Notes: a model not told the origin generated them from the sequence alone. Counted from the first letter of the stretch, positions 1-9,748 are shown. The stretch: DNA of 64,000 bases from Fictibacillus marinisediminis (GCF_023149135.1 NZ_JAIWJX010000002.1:4290757-4354756), one strand, 5' to 3'. Numbers and translations are program-made.

Positions 1-108
1 ATCAAAAAACGGTTTCTTCCATATTGCTAAAATCTGCGCCAAAACTCCAATGATCAGCAGCGCAATCGGAAAATGTACAAGGACAGGATGAAGGGGTGTA
101 GATAACAT
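1..108 (-). CDS. DUF2231-type small membrane protein, N-terminal 36 residues only
   Basis: The gene runs off the left edge of the window, so only the first 36 codons are visible. They start at an ATG preceded by an AAAAGGAG ribosome binding site. The peptide begins MLSTPLHPVLVHFP and continues into a hydrophobic stretch (IALLIIGVLAQILAIW). The HPxxVHFPIAL pattern is typical of the DUF2231 family, small integral membrane proteins often involved with cytochromes or redox partners. It lies 76 bases downstream of the histidine kinase gene on the same strand, so it could be co-transcribed with it and may be a target or partner of that system (inference). The function is unknown. Confidence 0.6.
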   Translation of the reverse strand, partial: MLSTPLHPVLVHFPIALLIIGVLAQILAIWKKPFFD

Positions 109-184
109 ACCGGTCAGCTCCTTTTTACTCGGTATAGACAACGATACAAGAGGAAACTGAAATTTTACTGAAAAATAAGGTGAA

Positions 185-1447
185 CTATAAAATATTTGCT
201 AAGATCGGCAGTCTTACTGAAAATATCGTACCTTCGCCCGGCCAGCTTGAGACTTTAATCGTTCCATCGTGCAGATCTGTGATGGCCTTGGCGATGGATA
301 ATCCCAATCCTGCACCCCCAGCCTGCCGAGACCGCCCTTTCTCCACCCGGTAAAAACGATCAAAGAGATAAGGAATTTCTTCTGCAGGAATGCCTGCCCC
401 TTTGTCTTCAACCGTAAAGCTCAGGATCCTTCCTTCTTCTTTTTGAACCGTAATGGAAATGGAAGAACCAAGGACTGAATATTTGCAGGCATTATCAAGG
501 AGGACATGAAGCAGTTCTTTTATTCTGACCCGGTCAGCTTCCACCAGCATTTTGTCATCAGGTACATGTAAGGCAATCTGCCTTTTACCCTCGTACAGCC
601 GCTCATATTGATGAACGAGCTGGCCGGCCAGCTCTGCAAATGAAAAGGACTCTTTGTTCATCTTGAGTTGACCTGCATCCTCTTGTGCCAGCATAAGAAG
701 ATTGGCGACAAGTCCGTTCATTTGGCGGACCTCATCCTTCAATTCATTCAATGTTTCCTGAGAAAAGGGTGAAAGTTTATCTCTTTCTTCATTTTCCAAA
801 ACCTCAAGGGAAGCAGAAAAAATACTGATCGGCGTCCGGAGCTCATGGGAAGCATCAGCAATAAACTTTTTTTGTCCCTCGATGTTCTGAATGATCGGCT
901 TCATCGCCTTTCTAGCCAGCCGGTCTCCCATGATAACAGAAATCATTAAAGCGGCAAGCCCGATTAATGAAAGAGAGAAGAACCAATGTTCAATTTTTTC
1001 ATGAATGCTGCTAATGTTCTTTCCTACAAAAAGGGTGGAATTTTTATCGATGCGAGCACTGGCATAAATGATGTGCATCTCGTCTCCGAAATGGCCTTTT
1101 AAATTCTTAAGCTTCCCCTCTGAACGGCAGCAAGGCTGTTTGCGGACAAATTTGCTGAAGGTCTGTGCATCCTTGCCAGCTGGCTGCACACCTCTAATAG
1201 AATGTGCAGATTTGCTCAATACGACCGAAAAATAAAGCGATGGAGAAGCCTCAGGTTTTACTTCAATAGCATCTTGTCCTTTGTATTTCTCCAATTCATA
1301 GTGCAAGATGTCCTGAATATCCTCATTGGCTGTCTCAAACAGCATGCTTTTTACTAACAAAAAAAGAACGGCAAGAACGATGAGAAGTGTTATAAAAAAC
1401 CAGGTGCTGTAGTTCCAAGTGAGTTTTCGTCTGAGATGGTTCAGCAT
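185..1447 (-). CDS. Two-component sensor histidine kinase (OmpR-partner type)
   Basis: A membrane kinase of 420 residues. One transmembrane helix lies at about 15-33 and a second at about 155-173, enclosing an extracytoplasmic loop of about 120 residues. A HisKA box follows with His201 in ADASHELRTP, then a HATPase domain with the N box (DNACKYS), G1 (DKGAGIP) and G2 (GAGLGLSI) motifs. The space between the second helix and HisKA is too short for a standard HAMP domain. The loop has two adjacent cysteines (Cys106-Cys107), which could make it redox or metal responsive, but this is a guess. The ATG shares one base with the stop of the response regulator gene (TAATG), so the two are translationally coupled. 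The signal is unknown. Confidence 0.9.
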   Translation of the reverse strand: MLNHLRRKLTWNYSTWFFITLLIVLAVLFLLVKSMLFETANEDIQDILHYELEKYKGQDAIEVKPEASPSLYFSVVLSKSAHSIRGVQPAGKDAQTFSKFVRKQPCCRSEGKLKNLKGHFGDEMHIIYASARIDKNSTLFVGKNISSIHEKIEHWFFSLSLIGLAALMISVIMGDRLARKAMKPIIQNIEGQKKFIADASHELRTPISIFSASLEVLENEERDKLSPFSQETLNELKDEVRQMNGLVANLLMLAQEDAGQLKMNKESFSFAELAGQLVHQYERLYEGKRQIALHVPDDKMLVEADRVRIKELLHVLLDNACKYSVLGSSISITVQKEEGRILSFTVEDKGAGIPAEEIPYLFDRFYRVEKGRSRQAGGAGLGLSIAKAITDLHDGTIKVSSWPGEGTIFSVRLPILANIL

Positions 1448-2121
1448 TATTCTTTCTCCATTCGATACCCGATGCCTCGGACCGTCTGAATGTATTTTTT
1501 CCCTCCAGATGGATCCAGCTTTTTCCTCAGCAGTTTAACGAAGGCTTCAAGGGTGTTCATCGTAACATCGCTATCTGCTCCCCACACATGCTGGAGGATG
1601 CTATCTCTTGTCAGCACCTGATTCTTATGACGGGCAAACAAAACGAGCAGCTGAAATTCTTTTGGCGTCAGCTGAATTTCTTCTTCTCCGCGATTTAACA
1701 CATGGTTCTGGATATCGAGTCGCAGATCGCCAATCATCACCCAGTTATCTTCATATAAAAAGCTTCTTCTTCTCCCTAATGCTGCAACTCTGGCGAAGAG
1801 CTCTTTGAATTCAAACGGCTTGGATAGGTAATCGTCCACACCGGAATCAAATCCTTGAACAAGATCGTCCACCTGATCCCTGGCCGTCAGCATAAGAATC
1901 GCTCCTTGATAGCCTTTTTTACGGAGCTCCCTGCTGACAATGACTCCCTCTTTCTTCGGCAGCATCCAATCCAGAATCAATATATCAAAGGATTCTTCAA
2001 GGACGCGTTCAAAGGCTGTTTCCCCATCTTCGCATAAAACCACCCTGTACCCTTCGTTTTCCAGCATCCTCATGATTAACCGCGCGAGACGGCGATCGTC
2101 TTCAGCCAGTAAAATTTTCAT
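1447..2121 (-). CDS. OmpR/PhoB-family response regulator
   Basis: A 224-residue regulator with an N-terminal receiver domain (acidic pocket Glu7-Asp8-Asp9, phospho-acceptor Asp51 in LILDWML, conserved Lys in LSKPF) and a C-terminal winged helix (about 125-224, ending TVRGIGYRMEKE). It is phosphorylated by the kinase encoded immediately downstream with a one-base overlap. It lies 23 bases after the helicase stop codon, so helicase, regulator and kinase could share a transcript. The target genes cannot be told from sequence. The downstream DUF2231 gene is the obvious local candidate. It is not WalR, which lies at 37.5 kb. Confidence 0.92.
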   Translation of the reverse strand: MKILLAEDDRRLARLIMRMLENEGYRVVLCEDGETAFERVLEESFDILILDWMLPKKEGVIVSRELRKKGYQGAILMLTARDQVDDLVQGFDSGVDDYLSKPFEFKELFARVAALGRRRSFLYEDNWVMIGDLRLDIQNHVLNRGEEEIQLTPKEFQLLVLFARHKNQVLTRDSILQHVWGADSDVTMNTLEAFVKLLRKKLDPSGGKKYIQTVRGIGYRMEKE

Positions 2122-2144
2122 GTGATCCTTCTCCTGTACGGTTG

Positions 2145-3371
2145 TCAGCGCCTCCGTGGCTTTCTGCTGCTTTTCTGATACTGCGGTCTTGCTCCCGCAC
2201 GGCGGCTCTGCATCTTGTCATTCGTTTCAGAGCGGCTTCCCTCCTTCTTTTTTTCCGGTTTTTCCAGCCGCTGTTTTTGTATCTTCTGCTTAATTCCTTT
2301 TTCAATCAACTCTAAATAATTGCGGTCTTTTGCCGCAACCATCGTCACGGCAAGCCCCTTGCTGCCGGCTCGTCCCGTTCGTCCGATACGGTGGATATAA
2401 CTTTCTGTATCTTGAGGAATATCGTAATTGATGACATGGGTCACACCTTCAACATCCAGGCCCCTTGCCGCAACATCTGTAGCGATCAGGTAGCGGATTT
2501 CTCCCTGCCGGAAGGCATGCATTACCGCTTCCCGTTTAGCCTGGGTGAGATCGCCATGCAGTTCGTCTGCCTGATATCCCGCTTCCTTCAAAGCTTCATT
2601 CAGTTTGCTTACTCGCCGCTTCGTCCGGCAAAAAATAATAGCAAGATACGGACGGTGCAGCTCCAGAAGCAGCTTCAAGTCATCCTGCTTTGAGCGGTCT
2701 GTCGTCTCAATAACCCGTTGTCTGATTTCCTTTAAGGTGATTTGTGTCTTCTTCACCGTAATCTCTGCTGGATCTTTCATATACGTTCCTGCAAGCTTTA
2801 CAATTTCAGAAGGCATCGTTGCGGAAAAAAGCATCATCTGCCGGTTCTCTTCTGGTGTCTGATCAATAATTTCTTCAACATCCTGCAAAAATCCGATATG
2901 AAGCATCTGATCCGCCTCATCTAAAACCAGCATGGAGACGTGTGACAGATCAATGGTTCCTCGTCTTACATGGTCCAGCAAACGCCCTGGTGTGGCGATG
3001 ACAACCTGCACCTTACCGCCGAGTTTATGCATTTGCTGAATAACATCTTGTCCCCCATAAACGGACAGGACATCAATTCCCATTGAACTGCTCAGCTTTT
3101 TTACTTCTTCCGCCACCTGGATAGCAAGTTCTCTTGTCGGCGTCACGATCAGTGCTTGGATAGCTTCATTCTCCTGGTCAATCCGCTGCAGCATCGGTAC
3201 GGCAAAAGCCATCGTTTTCCCGGTTCCTGTCTGGGATTTTGCAATCACATCTTTTCCTTCTAACAGCAGCGGGATCGCCTGCTCCTGAATCGTTGTCGGC
3301 TGGGCAATCCCATAGTCAGCTAACGTTTTCCGGAGCAGAGGATTCACCTGTAAAGCTTCAAAACCACCCAT
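2145..3371 (-). CDS. DEAD-box ATP-dependent RNA helicase
   Basis: An RNA helicase of 408 residues with the two RecA-like domains in order: Q motif (QPTTIQEQAIP), motif I (SQTGTGKT), Ia (PTREL), Ib (TPGRLLD), motif II DEAD, motif III SAT, then ARGLD (V) and HRIGRTGRAG (VI). The last 40 residues are strongly basic and unstructured, typical of RNA-binding tails in Firmicutes CshA/CshE-like helicases that act in ribosome assembly or mRNA decay. I chose the ATG at 3371 because AAGGAGA lies 8 bases before it. A TTG two codons upstream is possible. The specific paralogue cannot be assigned. Confidence 0.92.
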   Translation of the reverse strand: MGGFEALQVNPLLRKTLADYGIAQPTTIQEQAIPLLLEGKDVIAKSQTGTGKTMAFAVPMLQRIDQENEAIQALIVTPTRELAIQVAEEVKKLSSSMGIDVLSVYGGQDVIQQMHKLGGKVQVVIATPGRLLDHVRRGTIDLSHVSMLVLDEADQMLHIGFLQDVEEIIDQTPEENRQMMLFSATMPSEIVKLAGTYMKDPAEITVKKTQITLKEIRQRVIETTDRSKQDDLKLLLELHRPYLAIIFCRTKRRVSKLNEALKEAGYQADELHGDLTQAKREAVMHAFRQGEIRYLIATDVAARGLDVEGVTHVINYDIPQDTESYIHRIGRTGRAGSKGLAVTMVAAKDRNYLELIEKGIKQKIQKQRLEKPEKKKEGSRSETNDKMQSRRAGARPQYQKSSRKPRRR

Positions 3372-3512
3372 AGGCAAGTCTCCTTCCTTTTCTTAAATTA
3401 CTTGGTTAGAGCAATATTATTAATGCTCTTTTTTGTTGAACTTCGCATACTGATGCTGAGAGAGGCCTCAAGTCTATTACCCCTAAAGTAAAGGGTGTGA
3501 ACATGTACCTTC

Positions 3513-3546
3513 TAAAAAAGAGAGCCATATTAAGGCTCCCTTTTTC
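3513..3546 (-). terminator. Rho-independent terminator after tdh
   Basis: An AGGGAGCC/GGCTCTCT hairpin read on the minus strand, followed by a T run, a few bases past the tdh stop codon. Confidence 0.75.
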
Positions 3547-3552
3547 TTCGTA

Positions 3553-4515
3553 TTAATTTGCTACTTTGTTATTCAGCTTGTCGTTCAGCTTCAACAGCAT
3601 ATCTGCTGTCATTTTATCCAAGTCATAGTCCGCTTTAAAGCCCCATTCCGCTATAGCTGCTGAAGAATCGATGACATTCGGCCAGCTATCGGCAATCGCC
3701 TGTCGAACAGGGTCCACATCATAATCCATCGTAAAGGATGGCATCTGCTTTTTGATGGCAGCAGCGATTTGTTCCGGCTCAAAACTCATCGCAGAAACGT
3801 TAAATGAGTTGCGGTGAACCAGTTTCGCCGGATCAGCTTCCATCAAGTTAATAATTGCATTTAACGCATCAGGCATATACATCATATCCATGTATGTGCC
3901 CGCATCAATAAATGAAGTATATCTTCCTTTTCGGACCGCTTCGTAATAAATTTCAACCGCATAGTCCGTTGTGCCGCCTCCAGGAGGTGCCACATAGGAG
4001 ATCAATCCAGGGAAACGCAGTCCGCGGGTATCTACGCCAAATTTATGATAGTAATAATCACAAAGAAGCTCGCCGGACACTTTGTTTACTCCATACATTG
4101 TCGTTGGACGCTGAATAGTATCCTGCGGAGTCTGGTCTTTCGGTGTAGAAGGACCGAATGCTCCGATTGAACTTGGTGTGAAGAATTGGCAGTTCAACTC
4201 TCTCGCGACCTCAAGTGCGTTCACAAGGCCTCCCATGTTCAAGTTCCAAGCAAGCAGCGGCTTCGCTTCTGCAGTAGCAGAAAGAAGAGCAGCAAGGTGG
4301 ACTACCGTATCTGCATTGTATTTTTTAGCGATGCCGGCCATCGCCTGTGCATCGGTTACATCAAGAATCTCGAACGGTCCGGATTGAACGACCGGGCTGT
4401 CTGTCTTACGGATATCTGTCGCAATAACATTATCCTCGCCATATATATCACGGGCTTTCATGACCAGCTCTGAACCGATCTGCCCGAGTGCTCCAGTAAT
4501 CAATATCTTCTTCAT
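3553..4515 (-). CDS. tdh: NAD-dependent L-threonine 3-dehydrogenase, epimerase-fold type
   Basis: A short-chain/epimerase-fold oxidoreductase of 320 residues that oxidises L-threonine to 2-amino-3-ketobutyrate. Visible motifs are the Rossmann loop GALGQIGSE near the N terminus, the active-site serine region PSSIGAFGP and the catalytic pair YGVNK (Tyr and Lys four apart). It differs from the zinc-dependent Tdh of E. coli. I set the start at the ATG at 4515, which follows a GGAGG; the reading frame is open further upstream but lacks conservation. It lies 34 bases downstream of kbl, which uses its product, so the pair forms the threonine-to-glycine plus acetyl-CoA route. Confidence 0.88.
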   Translation of the reverse strand: MKKILITGALGQIGSELVMKARDIYGEDNVIATDIRKTDSPVVQSGPFEILDVTDAQAMAGIAKKYNADTVVHLAALLSATAEAKPLLAWNLNMGGLVNALEVARELNCQFFTPSSIGAFGPSTPKDQTPQDTIQRPTTMYGVNKVSGELLCDYYYHKFGVDTRGLRFPGLISYVAPPGGGTTDYAVEIYYEAVRKGRYTSFIDAGTYMDMMYMPDALNAIINLMEADPAKLVHRNSFNVSAMSFEPEQIAAAIKKQMPSFTMDYDVDPVRQAIADSWPNVIDSSAAIAEWGFKADYDLDKMTADMLLKLNDKLNNKVAN

Positions 4516-4549
4516 GTTACATCCTCCAAATCTATTACCGGTTCCTGTA

Positions 4550-5743
4550 TTAAGAGATGATTCCCATTTCCTTGCCGACTTTTTCGTAGATGGCAAGTGC
4601 CTGATCAAGCATTTCCTTCGTATGGGCAGCTGTTGGCATGTTTCTTACACGGCCAGTGCCTCTTGGTACGGTTGGGAAGACGATGGATTTTGCATAAACG
4701 CCTTCTTCATTCAGCTTTTTGCTGAACTCCTGAGTTTTTACCTCATCACCTACAATAACAGGTGTGATTGGTGTTTCACTGTTTCCGATATCATAGCCCA
4801 GCTTCTCAAGGCCTTGTTTCAAATACTTGCTGTTGTCCCACAGTTTTTCTTGCAGCTCTGTGCTTGATGTTAAAATTTCAATGGCTTTTGTACAAGCCGC
4901 TACATCTCCTGGAGTCAGTGAAGTAGAGAACAAGAATGGACGGCTTCTTACTTTCAGCCAGTCGATCAAGTCTTTTTTACCGGCTACATAACCGCCGACA
5001 ACACCGATTGCTTTAGAAAGCGTACCGATTTGGAAATCCACTTTATCGGATAATCCGAAATGCTTCACGGTTCCTGCGCCGTTGCCGAGTACGCCAGATC
5101 CATGTGCATCGTCTACGTAAGTGATGAGATCGAACTCTTCAGCAATATCAACGATCTCCGGAAGCTTGGCAACGTCTCCGTCCATGGAGAACACACCGTC
5201 CGTGATGACCATGATCTTGTTGTAAAGTCCGGATTCCTTTGCTTCCTTCGCTTTTGTACGAAGGTCTTCCATGTCAGAGTGGTTGACACGGATAATTTTT
5301 GCTCTGGAAAGTCTGCAGCCGTCAATGATGGACGCATGGTTCAGTTCATCTGATAGAATCGCGTCATTTTTATCCATGACTGCTGAGATGGCAGCCATAT
5401 TGCAGTTAAAACCGGATTGGTAAGCAATCGCTGCTTCTGTATGTTTGAACTCTGCCAATTTTTCTTCAAGTTTTACATGCAGTTCAAGCGTTCCATTAAT
5501 GGTACGCACAGCCCCCGCACCAACACCATATTCGTCAATTGCCTGTTTGGCAGCTTGCTTAAGGCGCTCATCTGTTGCTAAACCAAGATAATTGTTGGAA
5601 GAAAGGTTGATCAGTTCTTTACCATTCACTTTGATCTTCGGACCGTTCGCGCTTTGCAGCGGATCAATCACGTTATAAAGCCCTTTTTCTTTTAAATCCC
5701 CTAAATTTTCTTGCAGGAAGCGATCCAATACATTACTTGACAT
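4550..5743 (-). CDS. kbl: Glycine C-acetyltransferase (2-amino-3-ketobutyrate CoA ligase)
   Basis: A PLP enzyme of the alpha-oxoamine synthase family, 397 residues. It cleaves 2-amino-3-ketobutyrate with CoA into glycine and acetyl-CoA. The family landmarks are present: [21 protein letters not shown], the cofactor aspartate in VDDAHGSG and the Schiff-base lysine in [14 protein letters not shown]. Length matches Kbl. The close relative BioF is less likely because the next gene is the threonine dehydrogenase that makes the Kbl substrate. The 200 bases upstream of its start are AT-rich and presumably hold the promoter, but I saw no convincing regulatory site. Confidence 0.93.
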   Translation of the reverse strand: MSSNVLDRFLQENLGDLKEKGLYNVIDPLQSANGPKIKVNGKELINLSSNNYLGLATDERLKQAAKQAIDEYGVGAGAVRTINGTLELHVKLEEKLAEFKHTEAAIAYQSGFNCNMAAISAVMDKNDAILSDELNHASIIDGCRLSRAKIIRVNHSDMEDLRTKAKEAKESGLYNKIMVITDGVFSMDGDVAKLPEIVDIAEEFDLITYVDDAHGSGVLGNGAGTVKHFGLSDKVDFQIGTLSKAIGVVGGYVAGKKDLIDWLKVRSRPFLFSTSLTPGDVAACTKAIEILTSSTELQEKLWDNSKYLKQGLEKLGYDIGNSETPITPVIVGDEVKTQEFSKKLNEEGVYAKSIVFPTVPRGTGRVRNMPTAAHTKEMLDQALAIYEKVGKEMGIIS

Positions 5744-5960
5744 ACAAACTCTCCTTTCAAATTTTAAAAATGTTATGTGAGTCTGAACAAATGTACACGT
5801 GAAAAAAACACAAAAATTCAGAAATAATTCAATGTTATTAAGTATCTATCACTAAAAAATATTTTATCACATTTTAAGTTTGTTTACATCATATGGACAA
5901 AATTCATACTTCTCTGTCTAGTATTTCTTTCCCGTTTCGGAAGTATTTCATTCCAAAACA

Positions 5961-6184
5961 AGGCTCTTTAATAAAGGATTGTTGCTTTGGAAACATTTTT
6001 GTAAAGAGCCTTCATTGACAAGTTGATTGGAGTGCAAGGTGCGAGACTCCTGCGGGACATGCGGGACAGGTGAGACCCGCAGGCGCATGCGCCGAGGAGG
6101 CTCACCGCACGCCCCGCGGAAAGCGAGCATCCTGAAACGGAAATCAACCACTCCTAAGGGCAACAAAGGTTACGAAAACAGCCT
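5961..6184 (-). repeat. Dispersed GC-rich repeat, copy A (short form)
   Basis: Family 1 repeat in reverse orientation. Forward landmarks of the family, in order, are: GTTTTCGTAACCTTTGTTGC, GTGGTTGATTTCCG, CTCGCTTTCCGCGGGGCG, TCTCACCTGTCCCGC, GTCTCGCACC and CTCCAATCAACTTG, ending near a GGCTCTTTA tract. The copy lacks the 60-bp module seen in copies B, E and F. It sits downstream of liaR and upstream of kbl. It fills most of the gene-free interval 5744-6238. Short open frames inside it are by-products of its GC content. Confidence 0.9.
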
Positions 6185-6190
6185 AAAACA

Positions 6191-6220
6191 AAAAAAGCCG
6201 CCTGTTTTGAGACGGCGGCG
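6191..6220 (-). terminator. Terminator of the lia operon
   Basis: A GCCGCC/GGCGGC hairpin, read on the minus strand with a trailing T7 run, just after the liaR stop. Confidence 0.75.
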
Positions 6221-6238
6221 TATACTATGATAAAAAAT

Positions 6239-6871
6239 TTACTTAACAAGCGAATGCTTAAACGCATAGATGACGGCCTGGGTCCTGTCCTGAACATCGA
6301 GCTTGTTTAAAATGTTGCTCACATGTACTTTAACGGTCTTTTGTGCGATGAATAACTGGTCTGCAATTTCCTGATTTGATTTTCCTTCTGTCATTAAGAG
6401 GAGTACCTCAAGTTCACGGCTCGTGAGCTCTTCATGTGGCTGCTGATGATTTTTTTGGCGCATACGGTTCATCATCTTGCCTGTAACTTCGGGTTCCAAG
6501 ACAGACTGGCCGTGATAAGTGGCTCTTACCGCTTCGGCGATCTCACTCGCTTTTGAGGTCTTAAGCATATAGCTTACCGCTCCTGCTTCTATCGCCGGGT
6601 ACACTTTTTCATCATCCAAGAAGCTGGTCACAATGATAATCTTCGCATCCGGCCATTTCTCAATGATTTTTTTCGTAGCTTCAATTCCGTCCATTTCATT
6701 CATGACCAGATCCATTAAAATGACATCAGGACGCAGTTCCAGTGCCAGTTCAACGGCTTTCTTCCCATTCTCAGCCTCACCGACCACCGTAAGATCTGAC
6801 TGGGCAGAAAGATAGGATGAAACACCGATTCTTACCATTTCATGATCGTCCGCAAACAATACTCTAATCAT
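6239..6871 (-). CDS. liaR: LiaR-type NarL/FixJ response regulator
   Basis: A response regulator of 210 residues: receiver domain with Asp8-Asp9 and phospho-acceptor Asp54 (ILMDLVM), and a C-terminal LuxR-type HTH ([19 protein letters not shown]...[13 protein letters not shown]). It is the output of the LiaFSR envelope stress system, which responds to lipid II-binding antibiotics. The start is set at 6871 because GGTGGAGG lies 9 bases before it; an in-frame ATG at 6880 touches that same ribosome binding site. It overlaps the end of liaS by 8 bases. Assignment rests on family features and the full liaI-H-F-S-R neighbourhood. Confidence 0.92.
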   Translation of the reverse strand: MIRVLFADDHEMVRIGVSSYLSAQSDLTVVGEAENGKKAVELALELRPDVILMDLVMNEMDGIEATKKIIEKWPDAKIIIVTSFLDDEKVYPAIEAGAVSYMLKTSKASEIAEAVRATYHGQSVLEPEVTGKMMNRMRQKNHQQPHEELTSRELEVLLLMTEGKSNQEIADQLFIAQKTVKVHVSNILNKLDVQDRTQAVIYAFKHSLVK

Positions 6872-7910
6872 TTTTATCATCCTCCACCGAAATCACTGGT
6901 ACTTTTACTTCCAGCCGTGTCCCTTTGTCGGGCAGACTCACCACTTTCAACGTGCCGCCGATTTCCAGCGCTCGTTCCTGCATGTTTTGAAGCCCGTAGG
7001 ATCCCGCTTTATCCTCGTCCAAAGCGAAGCCGACTCCATTATCGGCCACGCGAAGTATGATTAATCCCTCCCGTTCGATCAGCAGAATTTCAAGAGAAGT
7101 AGCCTTGGCATGCCTCAGTGTGTTGGAGACGGATTCCTGTAAGATCCTAAACAAGTGGTCTTCCACACCCTTGTCGAGCGGCATCTCTTCAATTTTCGCA
7201 TGAATTTCAATCGGAACTTTTTGAACGAGCTCCGCTAACAGTTCTTTAATTCCATCCTGCAGGGATTTTCCTTTTAATGCAGCAGGGCGGAGGTGAAGCA
7301 GCAGCGCTCTCATCTCAAGCTGCGACTGGTGAATCATTTGTTCCACCAGTTTCAGCTGCCTGTTCTCAGGAGCTTCTTCAGCTTCCCTTGACTCATTGAT
7401 GGCTGACATCAGCATGGAGGCGGCAAAAAGCTGCTGGCTTACCGAATCATGCAGCTCACGTGCTAAGCGTTGCCGTTCTCTCGAGATCATCTCTTGAATG
7501 ATTTTCTCTTGATCTTCTGCTTTTTCGTTCGCCAGCTTTTGTGAAGCCCTGGCCTGATCCGTAACCTGGCGCTGTACATTTTTCAATCTCTTCCAAAGAG
7601 CTTCCATCTCTAGCCCCTGTGCTTGTAAAGGAGGATAGATGGGCCTGCCGTTCTCCATCTCACGCATGCCTTCTTCGATTTGTTTAAGCTGTCTGCGGAC
7701 AGCAAACCCATGCAGCAAACCGAAAAACACACCAAGAACCAAACTCGCCGCCGGAACTACCATAATAAAAGGCAGGCCGAGCAGCTGGCGTTCCCAGAGA
7801 GACGCAAAATCCGGGAAGGGAAACACCATAAATACTGCGACCAAAACCAGAATGGCGGTCAGTATAGATACGCCGATGGATAGTAGGACACTGCGCAGTA
7901 CGATACTCAT
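6864..7910 (-). CDS. liaS: LiaS-type sensor histidine kinase (HisKA_3)
   Basis: A NarL-partner kinase of 348 residues. Two transmembrane helices (about 8-30 and 45-68) enclose a loop of only about 15 residues, the intramembrane-sensing layout of LiaS, VraS and relatives. A HAMP-like coiled region follows, then the HisKA_3 box with His154 in [10 protein letters not shown] and a HATPase domain ([18 protein letters not shown]). Such kinases do not sense drugs directly but are held in check by LiaF. The ATG overlaps the liaF stop by four bases (ATGA), consistent with tight coupling of F, S and R. Confidence 0.92.
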   Translation of the reverse strand: MSIVLRSVLLSIGVSILTAILVLVAVFMVFPFPDFASLWERQLLGLPFIMVVPAASLVLGVFFGLLHGFAVRRQLKQIEEGMREMENGRPIYPPLQAQGLEMEALWKRLKNVQRQVTDQARASQKLANEKAEDQEKIIQEMISRERQRLARELHDSVSQQLFAASMLMSAINESREAEEAPENRQLKLVEQMIHQSQLEMRALLLHLRPAALKGKSLQDGIKELLAELVQKVPIEIHAKIEEMPLDKGVEDHLFRILQESVSNTLRHAKATSLEILLIEREGLIILRVADNGVGFALDEDKAGSYGLQNMQERALEIGGTLKVVSLPDKGTRLEVKVPVISVEDDKND

Positions 7911-8641
7911 GTCCGTTTCACCTCTAAATCCCCGACCACCATGGATGTAACGATCTTGATTCTTTGCTGAGCCTCATGGTAGTTCTCTGTATGGAAATGA
8001 AAAAGCTGATTGAAGATTTTTGATTCATGATGCTGAAAAATCGTCGTGCTTCCTGCCAGCACAGAATGGTGAACACTGACTGCCGCTTCATATGGCACAA
8101 GAATTTTAATGTTTCCAGCCAAATTCCGTATGGCAATGACCGATTCGCCATCCGGTAAAACGGTGTTGCTCAGGTCGATGACGCTATCCCCAATTCCACA
8201 ATGAATGTTGATGTCACTCCATTCATATACATGGTCAGGGGTCTGCTGCCGGCCGTACAGTATATTTTTAAACATCGGCTGTTTCGTAAAAAGTGACTCG
8301 GACAGCCGGGAACTGTCTTCTTTTTGGATGACGGGCTCCATAACAGCCGGCCGCTTTTTGGATTGATAGAACTGAACGACCAGATAAATGAGCACAGCAA
8401 TCAGTACAAATTTAAAAGCTATCATGTTCAGTAATGTGATAGCCAATCCAAACCATCCGACCCAATACAGCAATTTCCCGATTGTCCGAGACATTTTTTT
8501 TCTTCCGATATAGATACAGCCAGCCATGAGGGCAAAAAAGAAAATCAGTTCTCCTCCGCGAAATGAAAGTTCCAGAATAAGAAGCAGTACACCAATCAAA
8601 AGAAGCCAGCTGATCAAATCTGTTTTTTTACCGTTAAACAT
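7907..8641 (-). CDS. liaF: LiaF-type inhibitor of the LiaRS system
   Basis: A 244-residue protein with four hydrophobic N-terminal segments (about 10-100) followed by a soluble beta-rich cell-wall-active antibiotics response domain (about 130-244, with DINIHCGIGDSVIDLSNTVLPDG and the repetitive IRNLAGNIKILVPY). In Bacillus and Listeria, LiaF keeps LiaS off without stress. It starts after a GAGGGGGTG site. It lies directly downstream of liaH, with no liaG between them, unlike B. subtilis. Confidence 0.9.
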   Translation of the reverse strand: MFNGKKTDLISWLLLIGVLLLILELSFRGGELIFFFALMAGCIYIGRKKMSRTIGKLLYWVGWFGLAITLLNMIAFKFVLIAVLIYLVVQFYQSKKRPAVMEPVIQKEDSSRLSESLFTKQPMFKNILYGRQQTPDHVYEWSDINIHCGIGDSVIDLSNTVLPDGESVIAIRNLAGNIKILVPYEAAVSVHHSVLAGSTTIFQHHESKIFNQLFHFHTENYHEAQQRIKIVTSMVVGDLEVKRT

Positions 8642-8695
8642 GGTGCACCCCCTCTATCTCTATCATTTTACTCTTCATTTTTCATGGTACACGTC

Positions 8696-8725
8696 CTAAA
8701 AGGCGCAGTACCCTACGCCTTTTAG
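8696..8725 (-). promoter_or_regulatory. Perfect hairpin between liaH and liaF
   Basis: A 10-bp perfect stem (CTAAAAGGCG/CGCCTTTTAG) with a 10-base loop lies between the liaH stop and liaF. No U tract follows on the minus strand, so it is either a leaky terminator or an RNA-processing or stability element. It would let liaIH be expressed far more than liaFSR, as happens in B. subtilis. Confidence 0.5.
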
Positions 8726-8740
8726 AATACCATTTTTAGA

Positions 8741-9385
8741 TTAGGAAATCGCAGGTTTTTCTTCTTTTTTCCATTTCTTTTCAAGCTGTGCAAACCGCTC
8801 ATCGATCGTGTTGAGATGATAATCTGTGTTCACCTGATGCTCCAGCCGCTCTAGATAGCGTTCCATTTCGTCGAATCTCAAGCCTGGCTTTGTACCCATT
8901 CCGGAATCCAGAACCTTGTTCATTCCTCTGTGAGCCCGTGCGACGTTTTCGCGCCCCATCAGCTCCATCCGCTTCACATACATATCTTTCAGTTTATGCT
9001 TCATCTGTTCAAATTTTTGCTCCAGCGCTTCTAGTTCACGCTTCGCCTCTAATTTAGCTTCATGCATACGGGCTGCACGCTCATCATATCGCTGCTGTTC
9101 GTTTACTGCGAACTCATGCAGATCACTTTCCCCAGCCTGAAGGGCCAAATCTGCCTGCCTCTTTCGCTTTTCAGCATGCGCCTTTGCTTCTCTATACTCT
9201 TTTGTGAATTCTTCAGTAAGTATAAATTGGCGTTCGACCAGTTTTCGTACACGATCCGTTTCTTGTTCACACTGACGCAAATATTGGTTCAGCAATGAGA
9301 TCGGATTCTTCTGCTCCTTCTGATCAAGCATCTCATGAAAATCAGCCGCTATTGAATTTTTGATTCTAGTAAATAGTGTGCTCAT
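8741..9385 (-). CDS. liaH: LiaH / PspA-IM30 family membrane stress protein
   Basis: A 214-residue, almost wholly helical, highly charged protein of the phage-shock protein A family. It starts with the amphipathic helix MSTLFTRIKNSIAADFHEML and continues as long coiled coils (about 25-150), ending with helices containing LRFDEMERYLERLEHQV. LiaH assembles into large rings at the membrane when LiaR is activated and protects a stressed bilayer. It is preceded by an AAAAGGAGAG site and lies 18 bases after liaI, its membrane anchor in B. subtilis. Confidence 0.9.
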   Translation of the reverse strand: MSTLFTRIKNSIAADFHEMLDQKEQKNPISLLNQYLRQCEQETDRVRKLVERQFILTEEFTKEYREAKAHAEKRKRQADLALQAGESDLHEFAVNEQQRYDERAARMHEAKLEAKRELEALEQKFEQMKHKLKDMYVKRMELMGRENVARAHRGMNKVLDSGMGTKPGLRFDEMERYLERLEHQVNTDYHLNTIDERFAQLEKKWKKEEKPAIS

Positions 9386-9403
9386 GTAATTTCTCTCCTT
9401 TTA

Positions 9404-9748
9404 TTAATTTCTTTTCAGTTCCGCCCATTGGTTTTCAAAGTTTACGAATGGATCATCCTCTGATACTCTTTCGCTTTTCTTGCCGTTCCAGCTTTTATAC
9501 ACCAGATACAGTACATAGAGAGCAAGGACGCCTAAAAGGGCCGGCACATTGGAGATGGCTGCACATGCCGCAATCACTCCGACTGCTCCCCACAATACTT
9601 TCTTCGATGTTGTTTCTGCCTTCATAAAGCCCTTAACAGCAAAATATAAAATCACCAATCCGATCGCGAGTCCAATCATTGGACCAAGGTTGGCCAGCAG
9701 GGTGATCGCTGCAATTCCTCCGAGTACAAACAAACCAAATTTCTTCAT
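9404..9748 (-). CDS. liaI: LiaI-like small membrane protein, first gene of the lia operon
   Basis: A 114-residue protein with three or four hydrophobic segments between about residues 4 and 85 and a charged C-terminal tail (KSWNGKKSERVSEDDPFVNFENQW). By position and size it corresponds to LiaI, the membrane anchor of LiaH in B. subtilis. The sequence itself is poorly diagnostic, so the name rests mostly on context. It begins with a strong GGAGG site about 8 bases before the ATG. It is the promoter-proximal gene and, with liaH, probably the main target of LiaR. Confidence 0.7.
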   Translation of the reverse strand: MKKFGLFVLGGIAAITLLANLGPMIGLAIGLVILYFAVKGFMKAETTSKKVLWGAVGVIAACAAISNVPALLGVLALYVLYLVYKSWNGKKSERVSEDDPFVNFENQWAELKRN

